NCBI GenBank assembly: GCA_951828235.1
Contig: OX639965.1
Location: 641,191 to 705,190, forward strand
DNA length: 64,000 nt
Direction: 5' to 3'
Source: an uncultured Gammaproteobacteria bacterium
GTDB lineage: Bacteria; Pseudomonadota; Gammaproteobacteria; Steroidobacterales; Foliamicaceae
Within the stretch, counting starts at the first letter, position 1. Each line of letters begins with the position of its first letter. The notes beneath the pieces were generated by a model. The model did no database searches. It worked only from the letters and a program-made list of their open reading frames with translations, and was not told the origin of the DNA. The position numbers and the translations under genes are program-made. Shown in pieces: positions 35,071 to 42,674 of the stretch.

Positions 35071-36063
35071 GAAGCGGGCGCGTCCGTCGGTGATGCCGAC
35101 GTTCGCCTCGAAGTCCTCGAGGAACTGCCTGGCAGCCGCGTCGCTGTTCAGCCAAGCGTCCAGGAAGGCCGTGGTGACGCCGGCCAGGATCTCAAGCCCG
35201 CCGGTATCGTGAGCACCGCCGCGATTGTCCGGCCCGCCGCGGTCCTCCCGGCAGATCAGACCCCCCAGGTAGTGATCGCCTTCTTCCAGGACCACGGAGT
35301 ACTTGTCGCCGGGCGGACTCAGATCGTACGCCGACATCCGCCACTCCCAGGGATAAACCGTCGGCCCACCGATATTCCCGAGGTCCAGCGTACCGCCGGT
35401 AACAAGGACCGGCCCCGGAACTTCGTCAAATGAACCGTCCGCCATTTGCGGCATCTGGCCCACGCCGCTCATGACGATGGCCGCATCGAAACCAAGGGCG
35501 TAACTGACCTTCTCTGTACTGTGCAGATCCTTCAGCGGCTGGCCCCAGACGACCTGCGCGATCATCCCGCCAAAGGAGTGACCGGCAATCGCCTTCCGAC
35601 CGTAGTCAATCCGGCCCGTCAGCCCGGGAATTTCCTGGCCGGGCGCAAAAAGCGCATCCAGGACCCGCGCCACGTCGGATATACGGATGTACAAGAGGTT
35701 GCGGGCATCCTCAGGGGTCAGCTTGCCTTCCGAGGTGGGACAGTCGGGATGTTCCGGCAATACGACCGCATAGCCGTGCGAGGCCCAGTGGTCGGTGAGC
35801 CCGGCGTAACTCTCGCGGTAACAACCGAAGCCATGCGAATACACCACCAGCGGAAACGGGCCCGCGCCGTCGGGATAGACGATCCTCGCGCGCAGGCCGC
35901 GTTGCCCGGGCTCGGCAGGCAACAGATGGTTCTCGATCACGTGAACTCCGTGCGGACCCCACGCGGTCTTGTAGGCCGCAGGTGGCTCGCCGGCTGTCGC
36001 CGCGACAGACAAACAGATCAAACCGAGGGTCAGCCCCAGGCGCCTCAAGGTGAATGCTTGCAT
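35059..36063 (-). CDS. Secreted alpha/beta hydrolase (PAF-acetylhydrolase-like)
   Basis: This 334-residue exported hydrolase has a signal peptide (LRRLGLTLGLICLSVAATAG, cleavage near TAGEP). The catalytic core contains VVYSHGFGCYRESY (oxyanion strand) and AGHSFGGMIAQ with the nucleophile Ser. An Asp/His pair is likely within VTGGTLD and VLEEGDHYLGG. It resembles platelet-activating-factor acetylhydrolase and chlorophyllase-like esterases. I chose ATG 36063; the frame from 36111 adds 16 residues that would spoil the signal. It is divergent from the subtilase gene across 117 bases. Confidence 0.82.
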   Translation of the reverse strand: MQAFTLRRLGLTLGLICLSVAATAGEPPAAYKTAWGPHGVHVIENHLLPAEPGQRGLRARIVYPDGAGPFPLVVYSHGFGCYRESYAGLTDHWASHGYAVVLPEHPDCPTSEGKLTPEDARNLLYIRISDVARVLDALFAPGQEIPGLTGRIDYGRKAIAGHSFGGMIAQVVWGQPLKDLHSTEKVSYALGFDAAIVMSGVGQMPQMADGSFDEVPGPVLVTGGTLDLGNIGGPTVYPWEWRMSAYDLSPPGDKYSVVLEEGDHYLGGLICREDRGGPDNRGGAHDTGGLEILAGVTTAFLDAWLNSDAAARQFLEDFEANVGITDGRARFARK

Positions 36064-36180
36064 AGGAAAAAAGCCTCTCTTTTTCGCCGGACAGCCGATT
36101 GCGATTTGCAAATGGCCGATTGCTATACTTGCGGTCGAATGATATGCCGGGGCTGGTGGGGTAATTCAAAGGTGAAGTGA

Positions 36181-38544
36181 ATGACTAAGACAAGAAGTGT
36201 GGCCCTGATTCTGTTATCGACACTCCTCGTGTCCGCCTGCGGGAGCAGCGGCGGAACGCGGCAACCCCCGCCCCCGCCGGCCGTCGCTCCGCCTGAACCC
36301 GACAGACCGGACCCGCTCAGCTTTCCTGACGATCCGGGCCTGACTCCGGCGCAGGAAGGCGAGCGCAATTCCTTTGCCGAGTCCGCGGAGTTTCAGACGC
36401 AATGGAGCTTGTCCGAAATCGGAGCGGATTACGCCTATGCCCGCGGATACACCGGACAGGGTGTGACTGTGGGAATCATCGATACAGGCATCGATCCAAC
36501 TCACGAGGCAATCGCCGGAAAGCTCCACACAAATTCCGGCGTAGCCTCCAACAGTTGCCCGAACGGGACCTGCTCCTTCAGCGCGATTCGCGACACCGCC
36601 TCGCACGGAACCGCGGTGGGCGGCGTAATTGCGGCTACCAGGTTGGGTAACCGCATGCACGGCGTCGCCTACGAGGCGGAGCTGCTGGCCATTGGGATCC
36701 AACTTGGGGCCGGCACACCGGAGTACCGGCCCGTGAGCCTGAGCAACCCGGGATCATTCCGCAGCCTGGACGAGCAAGGCCAGGGCGTGTACCGGCGAAT
36801 CGGCAGCGCCACGCGCATTGTCAACCACAGTTTCGGCTATGAAGGCGTGGTGACCGACTATACGGCCGCCGAATACCGCGCCGCGTTCGGACGCACGGTG
36901 GACAGCCTGGTGCAGGCCGGCACGCCGGATGCGGAAAAGATCATCCTGGTCTGGGCGGCCGGAAACTCGTACGGCAAGCGCGATGCCCGGGGGAATCCGG
37001 CCGACGCATCCTCGCCGAATCTGACCGCCGCCACCCCCCACTATTTCCCCGAGTTGCGAAGCCATTTCATTTCGGTTGTAGCCACCGATCCGGACGGTGT
37101 GATCGCAGAGTACTCCAACCGCTGCGGCGTGGCGGCGGACTACTGCATTGCGGCGCCGGGATCCCGAATTCAAGGGCCGGCCGCGCGCAGCGGGAACCAT
37201 TACCTGACCGCGTCGGGTACGTCGCTGGCAACCCCCCAGGTAGCCGGCGCGCTGGCGCTGATGGAAGAGGCTTTTCGTGGCCAACTGGGTTCCACCGAGA
37301 TGGTGAGCCGGCTGTTCGCGGCGGCGGACAAGACCGGCATTTATGCGGACCAGGACATATACGGACAAGGGCTTCTGGACATCGAGAAGGCCACACGCCC
37401 CATCGGCGCCATGAGCGCTTCACTTTCCCATGCCCTGGACGGACCGTCGCTGGCCCTGGGGCGGAGCGCCATGGCGGCGGGTCCCGCCTGGGGCGATGCG
37501 CTGCGGAATGCGTTCGCCGGACGGGAACTGGCGGCGTTCGACAGCTTGAATGCCCCGTTTTTCATCCCGATGGAAAGCCTCAACGCGCCCTGGCCGCTGG
37601 ATGATGCCTACAGGGCGGATCGGCAGTTTGCCCGATTCTTCGATCGGGCCTCGCAAGCGGAGTCGGAAACGGCCGCAGTTCTGGGCGGATGGACCTTGTC
37701 GTCAGCGGTTGGCCTGGCGGCTGCGCTCTCGCCTGATGGAAGCAGTCAGCAAACTATCGGCCGGATTGCGGCCATTCAGAATGCCTGGGTCGCGCTCGGA
37801 ACACACGGAGTGGGCGTAGCGCGAGATCTTTCTCCGGCGGGCGGACTTAGCCGCCTCCGGGGCGGTTTCTTCGTGCAGAATTCCGGCGTTACGCGGGGCG
37901 AACGCCTCGCAGCGCCCGGCCGGGCCCAGGGCGCGTTCCTGAACATGGACGTGGGCGGCGGCGCTGGCCGTATCTCGGCGGAACTGGGCTTTCTGCGCGA
38001 ATCGGAACGCCTCCTCGGAGCCGGCGCCGCCGGCGCCTACGGGCAATTGGCAGGGAACACCTGGTTCACACGCTTTGTCGCCGAACGGGAAGTACGCGAC
38101 GGAATGCGCCTAGTCGCCGTCGCGCAAGGCGGATACACCTCAGCCGAGACAACTCACGGCCTGCTGCGCGGCGCCCGGCACGTGCTCAGCAGCGCCTTCG
38201 CCGCGGGCATTCACTGGCAAGGCAAAGCGTCAGGTAATGCCGAGCGCTTCTGGCTGATGGTCTCACAGCCGCTCAGGAATGAATCGGGGGCGCTGGAACT
38301 GGATTACCCGACGGGCAGAACTCGTTCGGGCGAAGTCGTGCGGGAAACGGCATGGCTTGGCGCAGAGCCGTCCGGGCGGCAACTCGACGTTACGCTGGGC
38401 GTGGAGGCCGTTTTGCGGCCGAGTGCGGGCCGGGGGGCTGCGTGGCGCATACGCGCGGAGGCCTGGCGCTCGCTGCAGCCGGGTCATCGAGCTGGGGCCC
38501 GCCCGGAAAACACACTGTTTCTTGCCTTGTCCCGCAGTTTCTGA
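36181..38544 (+). CDS. Subtilase (S8) autotransporter lipoprotein
   Basis: This 787-residue surface protease has a lipoprotein signal with lipobox VSAC (Cys20), a Pro-rich spacer, and a subtilisin domain with catalytic Asp101 (VGIIDTGIDPTHE), His142 (TASHGTAVGG) and Ser348 (TASGTSLATPQVAG). From about 390 a passenger linker leads to a C-terminal beta-barrel (about 500-787) ending in LSRSF, an outer-membrane Phe terminus. The plan resembles lipid-anchored autotransporter proteases such as SphB1 and NalP. AGGTGAAGTGA precedes the ATG. It probably cleaves surface or host proteins; its target is unknown. Confidence 0.9.
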   Translation: MTKTRSVALILLSTLLVSACGSSGGTRQPPPPPAVAPPEPDRPDPLSFPDDPGLTPAQEGERNSFAESAEFQTQWSLSEIGADYAYARGYTGQGVTVGIIDTGIDPTHEAIAGKLHTNSGVASNSCPNGTCSFSAIRDTASHGTAVGGVIAATRLGNRMHGVAYEAELLAIGIQLGAGTPEYRPVSLSNPGSFRSLDEQGQGVYRRIGSATRIVNHSFGYEGVVTDYTAAEYRAAFGRTVDSLVQAGTPDAEKIILVWAAGNSYGKRDARGNPADASSPNLTAATPHYFPELRSHFISVVATDPDGVIAEYSNRCGVAADYCIAAPGSRIQGPAARSGNHYLTASGTSLATPQVAGALALMEEAFRGQLGSTEMVSRLFAAADKTGIYADQDIYGQGLLDIEKATRPIGAMSASLSHALDGPSLALGRSAMAAGPAWGDALRNAFAGRELAAFDSLNAPFFIPMESLNAPWPLDDAYRADRQFARFFDRASQAESETAAVLGGWTLSSAVGLAAALSPDGSSQQTIGRIAAIQNAWVALGTHGVGVARDLSPAGGLSRLRGGFFVQNSGVTRGERLAAPGRAQGAFLNMDVGGGAGRISAELGFLRESERLLGAGAAGAYGQLAGNTWFTRFVAEREVRDGMRLVAVAQGGYTSAETTHGLLRGARHVLSSAFAAGIHWQGKASGNAERFWLMVSQPLRNESGALELDYPTGRTRSGEVVRETAWLGAEPSGRQLDVTLGVEAVLRPSAGRGAAWRIRAEAWRSLQPGHRAGARPENTLFLALSRSF

Positions 38545-38551
38545 AGTCCAC

Positions 38552-38580
38552 TTGACAAAGTAGCTTCTAGTAGCTACTTT
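38552..38580 (+). promoter_or_regulatory. Promoter with palindromic operator for the TA module
   Basis: TTGACA at 38552-38557 is a perfect -35 box, and a weak -10 (TACTTT, 38575-38580) lies 17 bases on. The stretch 38557-38580 is a 24-bp near-perfect palindrome (AAAGTAGCTTCT then AGTAGCTACTTT, one mismatched pair) filling the promoter spacer. It ends six bases before the antitoxin ATG, a typical site for autorepression by a Phd-type antitoxin. Confidence 0.7.
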
Positions 38581-38586
38581 TGATTC

Positions 38587-38880
38587 ATGCGATCGGTCGG
38601 CATCAAGACACTCAACAACCACTTGAGCGAGTACGTGCGGTTAGCGGCTTCCGGCGAAACCATTCTGGTTACACACCGGGACAGCGTGGTGGCCGAACTC
38701 AGTGCGCCACGGCCAGCCAGAAGTCCGGAACTCGCCGACGCCTTCCTTGCCGATGCTGTCCGCAAGGGTTGGCTGCGCCCTCCCTTGCTGCCCTCCAATG
38801 GGGCTCCGCCAAAATCAACCCCGGTGGCGCCTTTGAGCGAAATTCTCCGGGAACTCGACGCGGACCGAAGCAACCGTTGA
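38587..38880 (+). CDS. Phd/YefM-family antitoxin
   Basis: This 97-residue antitoxin starts MRSVGIKTLNNHLSEYVRLA, the usual Phd N-terminal beta-alpha DNA-binding fold, followed by GETILVTHRDSVVAEL. The C-terminal half (about 45-97) is flexible and Pro-rich and should bind the toxin. It represses its own promoter through the palindrome just upstream. The toxin gene begins inside its stop codon. The pairing of a Phd-type antitoxin with a PIN toxin is common. Confidence 0.85.
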   Translation: MRSVGIKTLNNHLSEYVRLAASGETILVTHRDSVVAELSAPRPARSPELADAFLADAVRKGWLRPPLLPSNGAPPKSTPVAPLSEILRELDADRSNR

Positions 38881-39263
38881 TTTACCTGGATACCTCGGTT
38901 GCGCTGGCGCAATTGCTGGCGGAGGATCGCCAACCGCCCGCTTCGCTGTGGGGAGAAACGCTGGTTGCCAGCCGCCTGCTCGAATACGAGATCTGGACGC
39001 GCCTGCACTCGCGCAAGATCGCGGATTCCCACGAGGAAGCCGCTCGAAACCTTATTGGCCGTATTGCCTTGCTGGAACTTGCCCCACCGGTCCTGGCCCG
39101 CGCCATGGACCCTTTCCCGCATCCTGTTCGCACGCTTGACGCATTGCACCTTGCGTCATTCGAGTATCTCCTAACCCACGGACAAAGCGCCAGATTGGCC
39201 AGCTACGACCGTAGAATGCTGGCTGCCGCTGAAGCCATGCGATTGCCGATCCTCGCCCCTTAG
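38877..39263 (+). CDS. PIN-domain ribonuclease toxin (VapC-like)
   Basis: This 128-residue toxin has the PIN fold. Acidic residues for metal binding are Asp in YLDTSVAL (residue 5), Glu in LEYEIWTRL (about 40), Asp in RTLDALHLAS (about 91) and Asp in ASYDRRML (about 110). VapC toxins cut tRNA or rRNA. The TTG start at 38877 overlaps the antitoxin stop (TTGA), so toxin synthesis depends on antitoxin translation. No ATG lies near; the family N-terminus fits this start exactly. Confidence 0.85.
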   Translation: MIYLDTSVALAQLLAEDRQPPASLWGETLVASRLLEYEIWTRLHSRKIADSHEEAARNLIGRIALLELAPPVLARAMDPFPHPVRTLDALHLASFEYLLTHGQSARLASYDRRMLAAAEAMRLPILAP

Positions 39264-39341
39264 CTTACGAATGGCGCCGTTGGGCAGGCGCATGGCATAT
39301 CCACCATTAATGCCCGCTGCGATCGGGTATTCTGTCGCATC

Positions 39342-39824
39342 ATGAAACAATCGACTTATCAATTGATCGGCGTAACGGCGCTGTTTCTCGCCGCATCAGT
39401 GGAGACCGAGGAAGTAACAGACATCGATCGATTCAAACTATGGAACGACCGCGCGCCAATAAATCTGGTGGTTGAACAATTGCCCAAAGGCGCGAAGGAT
39501 ATCGGGCTAAAGAGAGACGCAATCGAGACCGCAGTGCGCAGCAGGCTGCGGGCGGCGCGCCTTTACGATGCTGAAAAAGATGAGTTCCTATACGTCAATG
39601 TACACGTGATGGGCCGTGCTTTCGCCATTGACTTCGCATACACCAAAGTCCTATACGACCCCGCGTCTAGTGACCTCGGACCGGCCACTACGTGGACATC
39701 GGGCAGCATTGGAACACACGGTTCGGATGCGGGATATATTCTATCGAGTTTGTCGCCGCATACGGACGCATTCATCGATGAATACCTGCGGGTGAACAAG
39801 GATGCCTGCTCGCGTCAACCTTGA
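39342..39824 (+). CDS. Hypothetical exported protein
   Basis: This 160-residue protein has a short hydrophobic N-terminus (STYQLIGVTALFLAASVE) that may be a signal peptide. The rest is a mixed alpha/beta domain (AIETAVRSRLRAARLYDAE, then FLYVNVHVMGRAFAIDFAYTKVLYD, shown in part). I do not recognise the family. It lies in a stretch with lower GC than its surroundings, between two toxin-antitoxin modules. It has no close neighbour in its direction, so it is probably expressed alone. Confidence 0.55.
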   Translation: MKQSTYQLIGVTALFLAASVETEEVTDIDRFKLWNDRAPINLVVEQLPKGAKDIGLKRDAIETAVRSRLRAARLYDAEKDEFLYVNVHVMGRAFAIDFAYTKVLYDPASSDLGPATTWTSGSIGTHGSDAGYILSSLSPHTDAFIDEYLRVNKDACSRQP

Positions 39825-40109
39825 TCGAATGTGATTTGCGAGCACGGCCCGGCCCTTGAAATGAGCACTGCCAAGCCTTTGGCCCAATAGTCTTGGTGCT
39901 TATCTCGTTTGCGTTTCGCGGAGCACAGAAGCAATCAGCAAGGGCTAGGCCCTGCCAATGGAGATTGGTTTCTACGTGCGTGTCGTGACACATCGTCGAG
40001 ATGCCGACAACTCGGCCAAATTGACAATCTTCTAAAAATAGTTTCGACCTCGCCGCAATAGAATTCCTGGCGCCCGTAGTAAGAAAAAGAACTCGCAACA
40101 GCGGGGAGA
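39825..40109. other. Intergenic region of the low-GC island
   Basis: These 285 bases hold no gene that I can support. A small hairpin AGGGC-tag-GCCCT lies near 39943-39955. Base composition is lower in GC than the flanking operons. Confidence 0.4.
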
Positions 40110-40112
40110 ATG

Positions 40113-40415
40113 ATGGCTCAAGATCAAATGTTTACTGGGATTGACAGGCGCATCGCGCTCGATCGCGAGGAGGGCGATATTGCTTACTTCAATGCTCTCA
40201 TGCTCAAGCTGGAGTACCTGACAAAGGTTGTTGTGGCTGGAGTGGTTGCGTGCATCAGTGATGACATCGATAGGCACCGGTACTGTTCCCGTGTGGCTTG
40301 GCTGCACCTCAACGTGGGGAATCAGGACCGGGCCTTGGATATTGCGCGAATCGGACTGAAGAAAGAACCTGACAATACGTATTGTTTGGGGCTCATTGAG
40401 AGATTGGAGTATTGA
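40113..40415 (+). CDS. Small hypothetical protein, helical, TPR-like end
   Basis: This 100-residue protein has no recognised family. It is helical: DRRIALDREEGDIAYFNAL, LEYLTKVVVAGVVACISDD, then a TPR-like unit VAWLHLNVGNQDRALDIARI with GLKKEPDNTYCLGLIERLEY (last part to the end). The two halves read like the start and end of a longer protein joined together, so an internal deletion is possible. GGGGAG at 40103-40108 supports the second ATG (40113) as start. It lies in the low-GC island between two TA modules. Confidence 0.5.
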   Translation: MAQDQMFTGIDRRIALDREEGDIAYFNALMLKLEYLTKVVVAGVVACISDDIDRHRYCSRVAWLHLNVGNQDRALDIARIGLKKEPDNTYCLGLIERLEY

Positions 40416-40538
40416 CGCTGATCGTCAGCAAGAAAATTGATCGTGTTTGGGATCCATCCTGCAAAGTCTCCCGCCTGACATTTGGGCCGGAATTATGCGC
40501 GCAGTTTTTTCCCCATTCCTCCATCGTACGCCCATTAA

Positions 40539-40733
40539 TCAGAAGGCTTTCTCAAGCCCGGCTTGCGCGAGCGCGGCGTTAGCCGTGTGCCGTGACTTGA
40601 TATTGCTGTCCACCGGGAAATTCTTGCCGGAAACAGGGCTGAACCAGATCTCATGGTCACCGCGACCCTGACGAACGCGACGGCAACCCGCCTTACGCAA
40701 TTTCCGCTTCAGTTTCGCCGAAAAGCCTGCCAT
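40539..40733 (-). CDS. hicA: HicA-family mRNA interferase toxin
   Basis: This 64-residue toxin has the double-stranded-RNA-binding-like HicA fold: SAKLKRKLRKAGCRRVRQG, the catalytic-His motif GDHEIWFSP, and the end AALAQAGLEKAF. HicA cuts mRNA independently of translation. The ATG at 40733 overlaps the antitoxin stop (TGATG), so it is the second gene of the pair. Order is hicB-hicA, the reverse of the classical hicAB order but known in other genomes. Confidence 0.8.
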   Translation of the reverse strand: MAGFSAKLKRKLRKAGCRRVRQGRGDHEIWFSPVSGKNFPVDSNIKSRHTANAALAQAGLEKAF

Positions 40734-40978
40734 CAACCTGGCAAGCGTATGGTCTCCAACCGCCTGGACGTCATACGCAACGGGATCGCATCCGGCGCCG
40801 GCTGATCGAAAAGATGCTGGTTGAGTTCGTATAGCTCCGGAACCAGATCGCGAATCTTTTCCAGGAGAACGCTCTCCGACGCTGCTTCTGCCACCAGGCC
40901 CGGAAAGTCCGTGTCGGAGACGTACCAGACGCCCGCCTCGTCATCCCAGGAAATCTCCGCAAAATAGGTATGATCCAT
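40733..40978 (-). CDS. hicB: HicB-like antitoxin (DUF1902 type)
   Basis: This 81-residue partner starts MDHTYFAEISWDDEAGVWYV and continues SDTDFPGLVAEAASESVLLE, the partial RNase-H-like fold of HicB/DUF1902 antitoxins. The C-terminal end lacks a clear HTH, so DNA binding may be through another surface. It precedes hicA with a one-base overlap. The gene lies 70 bases downstream of an exported hypothetical protein gene in the same direction. Confidence 0.78.
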   Translation of the reverse strand: MDHTYFAEISWDDEAGVWYVSDTDFPGLVAEAASESVLLEKIRDLVPELYELNQHLFDQPAPDAIPLRMTSRRLETIRLPG

Positions 40979-41048
40979 GGCGGCTTCCCGTGCTGTTACG
41001 CTTGGCAGAACGGAATAGGCCTTCCGAGGAGTGGAAGCCCGGTTTCCG

Positions 41049-41684
41049 CTACTGGCCGGCTGTGCCCGCGTCGCGTTCTACAGCGCGCACCCAGACGCGG
41101 CCGTCTTCGCCAAGCTCAGACACTTCAAGACCCACTCCGATCACGTTGGCATAGGCCTGCAGGCGTTGCCGGACCCAGATGTCGTGAACTTCCGCTTCGG
41201 TCATGTCGTGCTGGCCCAGGCGCTGCGTCTGCGTCAGCACACGCGACCAGGGCGACTGCCAGGCCCGATAACCTGGCTTGCTTTCCGTCTCGAAGATGAG
41301 CTGGTAGTGGCAGGAGGTGCGGTCGATCATTCCCACCATCACCATTTCCAGGTCGCCGGTGCGCTCGTAGTGCTTGCGGATGCGCTTCAAAAGCGGCTCC
41401 AGCGTCTCGACCTCGTGCGCGATCAGGTCGTCGATCATGCCGCGGTCCTTGGCGAACTGCATCTGTGAAAGCAGCGCCTTGACCAGTGCGTCATTGAGCT
41501 CATGCACGTAGGACTCGTCCTCGTGCATCGTCTTGAGCACTACGCTAAGCGCCAGGCCCAGCTCGCGCTCACGGCCTTCCAGGCCGCTGCTGGCGCCGGC
41601 GAATTGCGAGTCCCCGCTGGGCTCCGCCAGGCACATGGATGAAACCGCCATGGCGGCGCAGGCAAACATAGTGGTCTTTTTCAT
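41049..41684 (-). CDS. Hypothetical exported protein
   Basis: This 211-residue protein has a clear signal peptide (MKKTTMFACAAMAVSSMCLA, cleavage after CLA). The mature part is mainly helical (LGLALSVVLKTMHEDESYVH; DDLIAHEVETLEPLLKRI) with one Cys. I do not recognise the family. GGAGAG before ATG 41684 fixes the start. It lies 10 bases after an exported SDR gene and is probably co-transcribed with it, so both may act in the periplasm. Confidence 0.6.
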   Translation of the reverse strand: MKKTTMFACAAMAVSSMCLAEPSGDSQFAGASSGLEGRERELGLALSVVLKTMHEDESYVHELNDALVKALLSQMQFAKDRGMIDDLIAHEVETLEPLLKRIRKHYERTGDLEMVMVGMIDRTSCHYQLIFETESKPGYRAWQSPWSRVLTQTQRLGQHDMTEAEVHDIWVRQRLQAYANVIGVGLEVSELGEDGRVWVRAVERDAGTAGQ

Positions 41685-41694
41685 TGGTACTCTC

Positions 41695-42534
41695 CTACCA
41701 GGGTAGAACCCGGCCGTCCACATTGATCGGCAGTCCGGGGTCATCAAGTGTAGCGTCGGCGATGATTTCCACCATTCCCGCCACGCTTTCTTCCGTCGTG
41801 AGCGCCTCGCCCGTGTAGCCGGATTCCCGCAGCAGGGCGGTGTCCACCTGTCCGGGCGAAACCAGCAGAACGGCAACGCCGCGCGGCTTCAGGTCGGTGC
41901 GCAAGGCCCGCCAGCCCATGTTCAGCGCCGACTTGCTCATGCGATAAAAATACATACCGCGCATGCGGCTCATCAGCGTCAACGAAGCCACGCCGCTGGT
42001 AATCGCGACGATCTTTCCACCGGCGGCGACGACGTTCTCCGCCAGCGCCTCCGACAGGCGCAGCGGAGCGTATACGTTCACGGCCATGGTCTGCTCAAAC
42101 CGGTCGTAATCGAGGCCGCCCAGGCTTTGTTCGGGCAGGGGGCCAAGGACTGCCGCATTGTTGATCAGTAGGTCGATGGGCTGACCCGCGTGGCGATCGG
42201 CAAGGTCACGTATATGGTCTTCCCGCGTGACGTCCAGCAGCTCGACACTCAGGTTGGCATGTTCCGCGGCCAGCGCGTTCAGGTCGTCCGCCTGTTCCGG
42301 CCGGCGGCAGGTAGCGACTACGTTCCAGCCCTGTTCCGCGTACCATTCAGCAAAGGCAAGTCCGATTCCGCGATTCGAGCCGGTAATCAGGACGGTCGGC
42401 GAACCGCCCTCCGCGGCCTGCGCCTCCTGTTCAGCGGCAGCCGCGCCCGGCAGGCCGCAAAGCAGCGCCAGGGCCATGACCGGCAACGGAGCAGCGGACC
42501 GGGCCCGCGCCGTCAATCTGCGAAGTCGTTTCAT
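41695..42534 (-). CDS. Exported short-chain dehydrogenase/reductase
   Basis: This is a 279-residue SDR with an N-terminal signal sequence or anchor (basic MKRLRRLTARARS, then LPVMALALLCGLPGAAAA). The NAD(P) motif TGSNRGIG is at about 50-57, LLINNAAVL near 121, catalytic Ser in ITSGVAS, and the YxxxK variant YFYRMSKSAL. A strong GGGAGGA six bases before ATG 42534 supports this start. Export of an SDR is unusual because NAD(P) is cytoplasmic; a membrane-anchored cytoplasmic enzyme is the alternative. Confidence 0.8.
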   Translation of the reverse strand: MKRLRRLTARARSAAPLPVMALALLCGLPGAAAAEQEAQAAEGGSPTVLITGSNRGIGLAFAEWYAEQGWNVVATCRRPEQADDLNALAAEHANLSVELLDVTREDHIRDLADRHAGQPIDLLINNAAVLGPLPEQSLGGLDYDRFEQTMAVNVYAPLRLSEALAENVVAAGGKIVAITSGVASLTLMSRMRGMYFYRMSKSALNMGWRALRTDLKPRGVAVLLVSPGQVDTALLRESGYTGEALTTEESVAGMVEIIADATLDDPGLPINVDGRVLPW

Positions 42535-42674
42535 GCGCAATCCTCCCTTAACGCATTGTAAGCCAAGCCCGCAGGCACTCAATTCGCCGGTTTGAGGCTA
42601 AACTTGCCCATTCCGTCCGGCCGGGAGCTTCCGGCCGGCGACAATCAACGGGAGTTCTCAAAGGAGCCTTCACA

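Noticed and set aside
39772..40098. A 108-codon minus-strand frame in the low-GC island
   Set aside because: No ribosome site, no family, and it runs into the end of a better supported gene.
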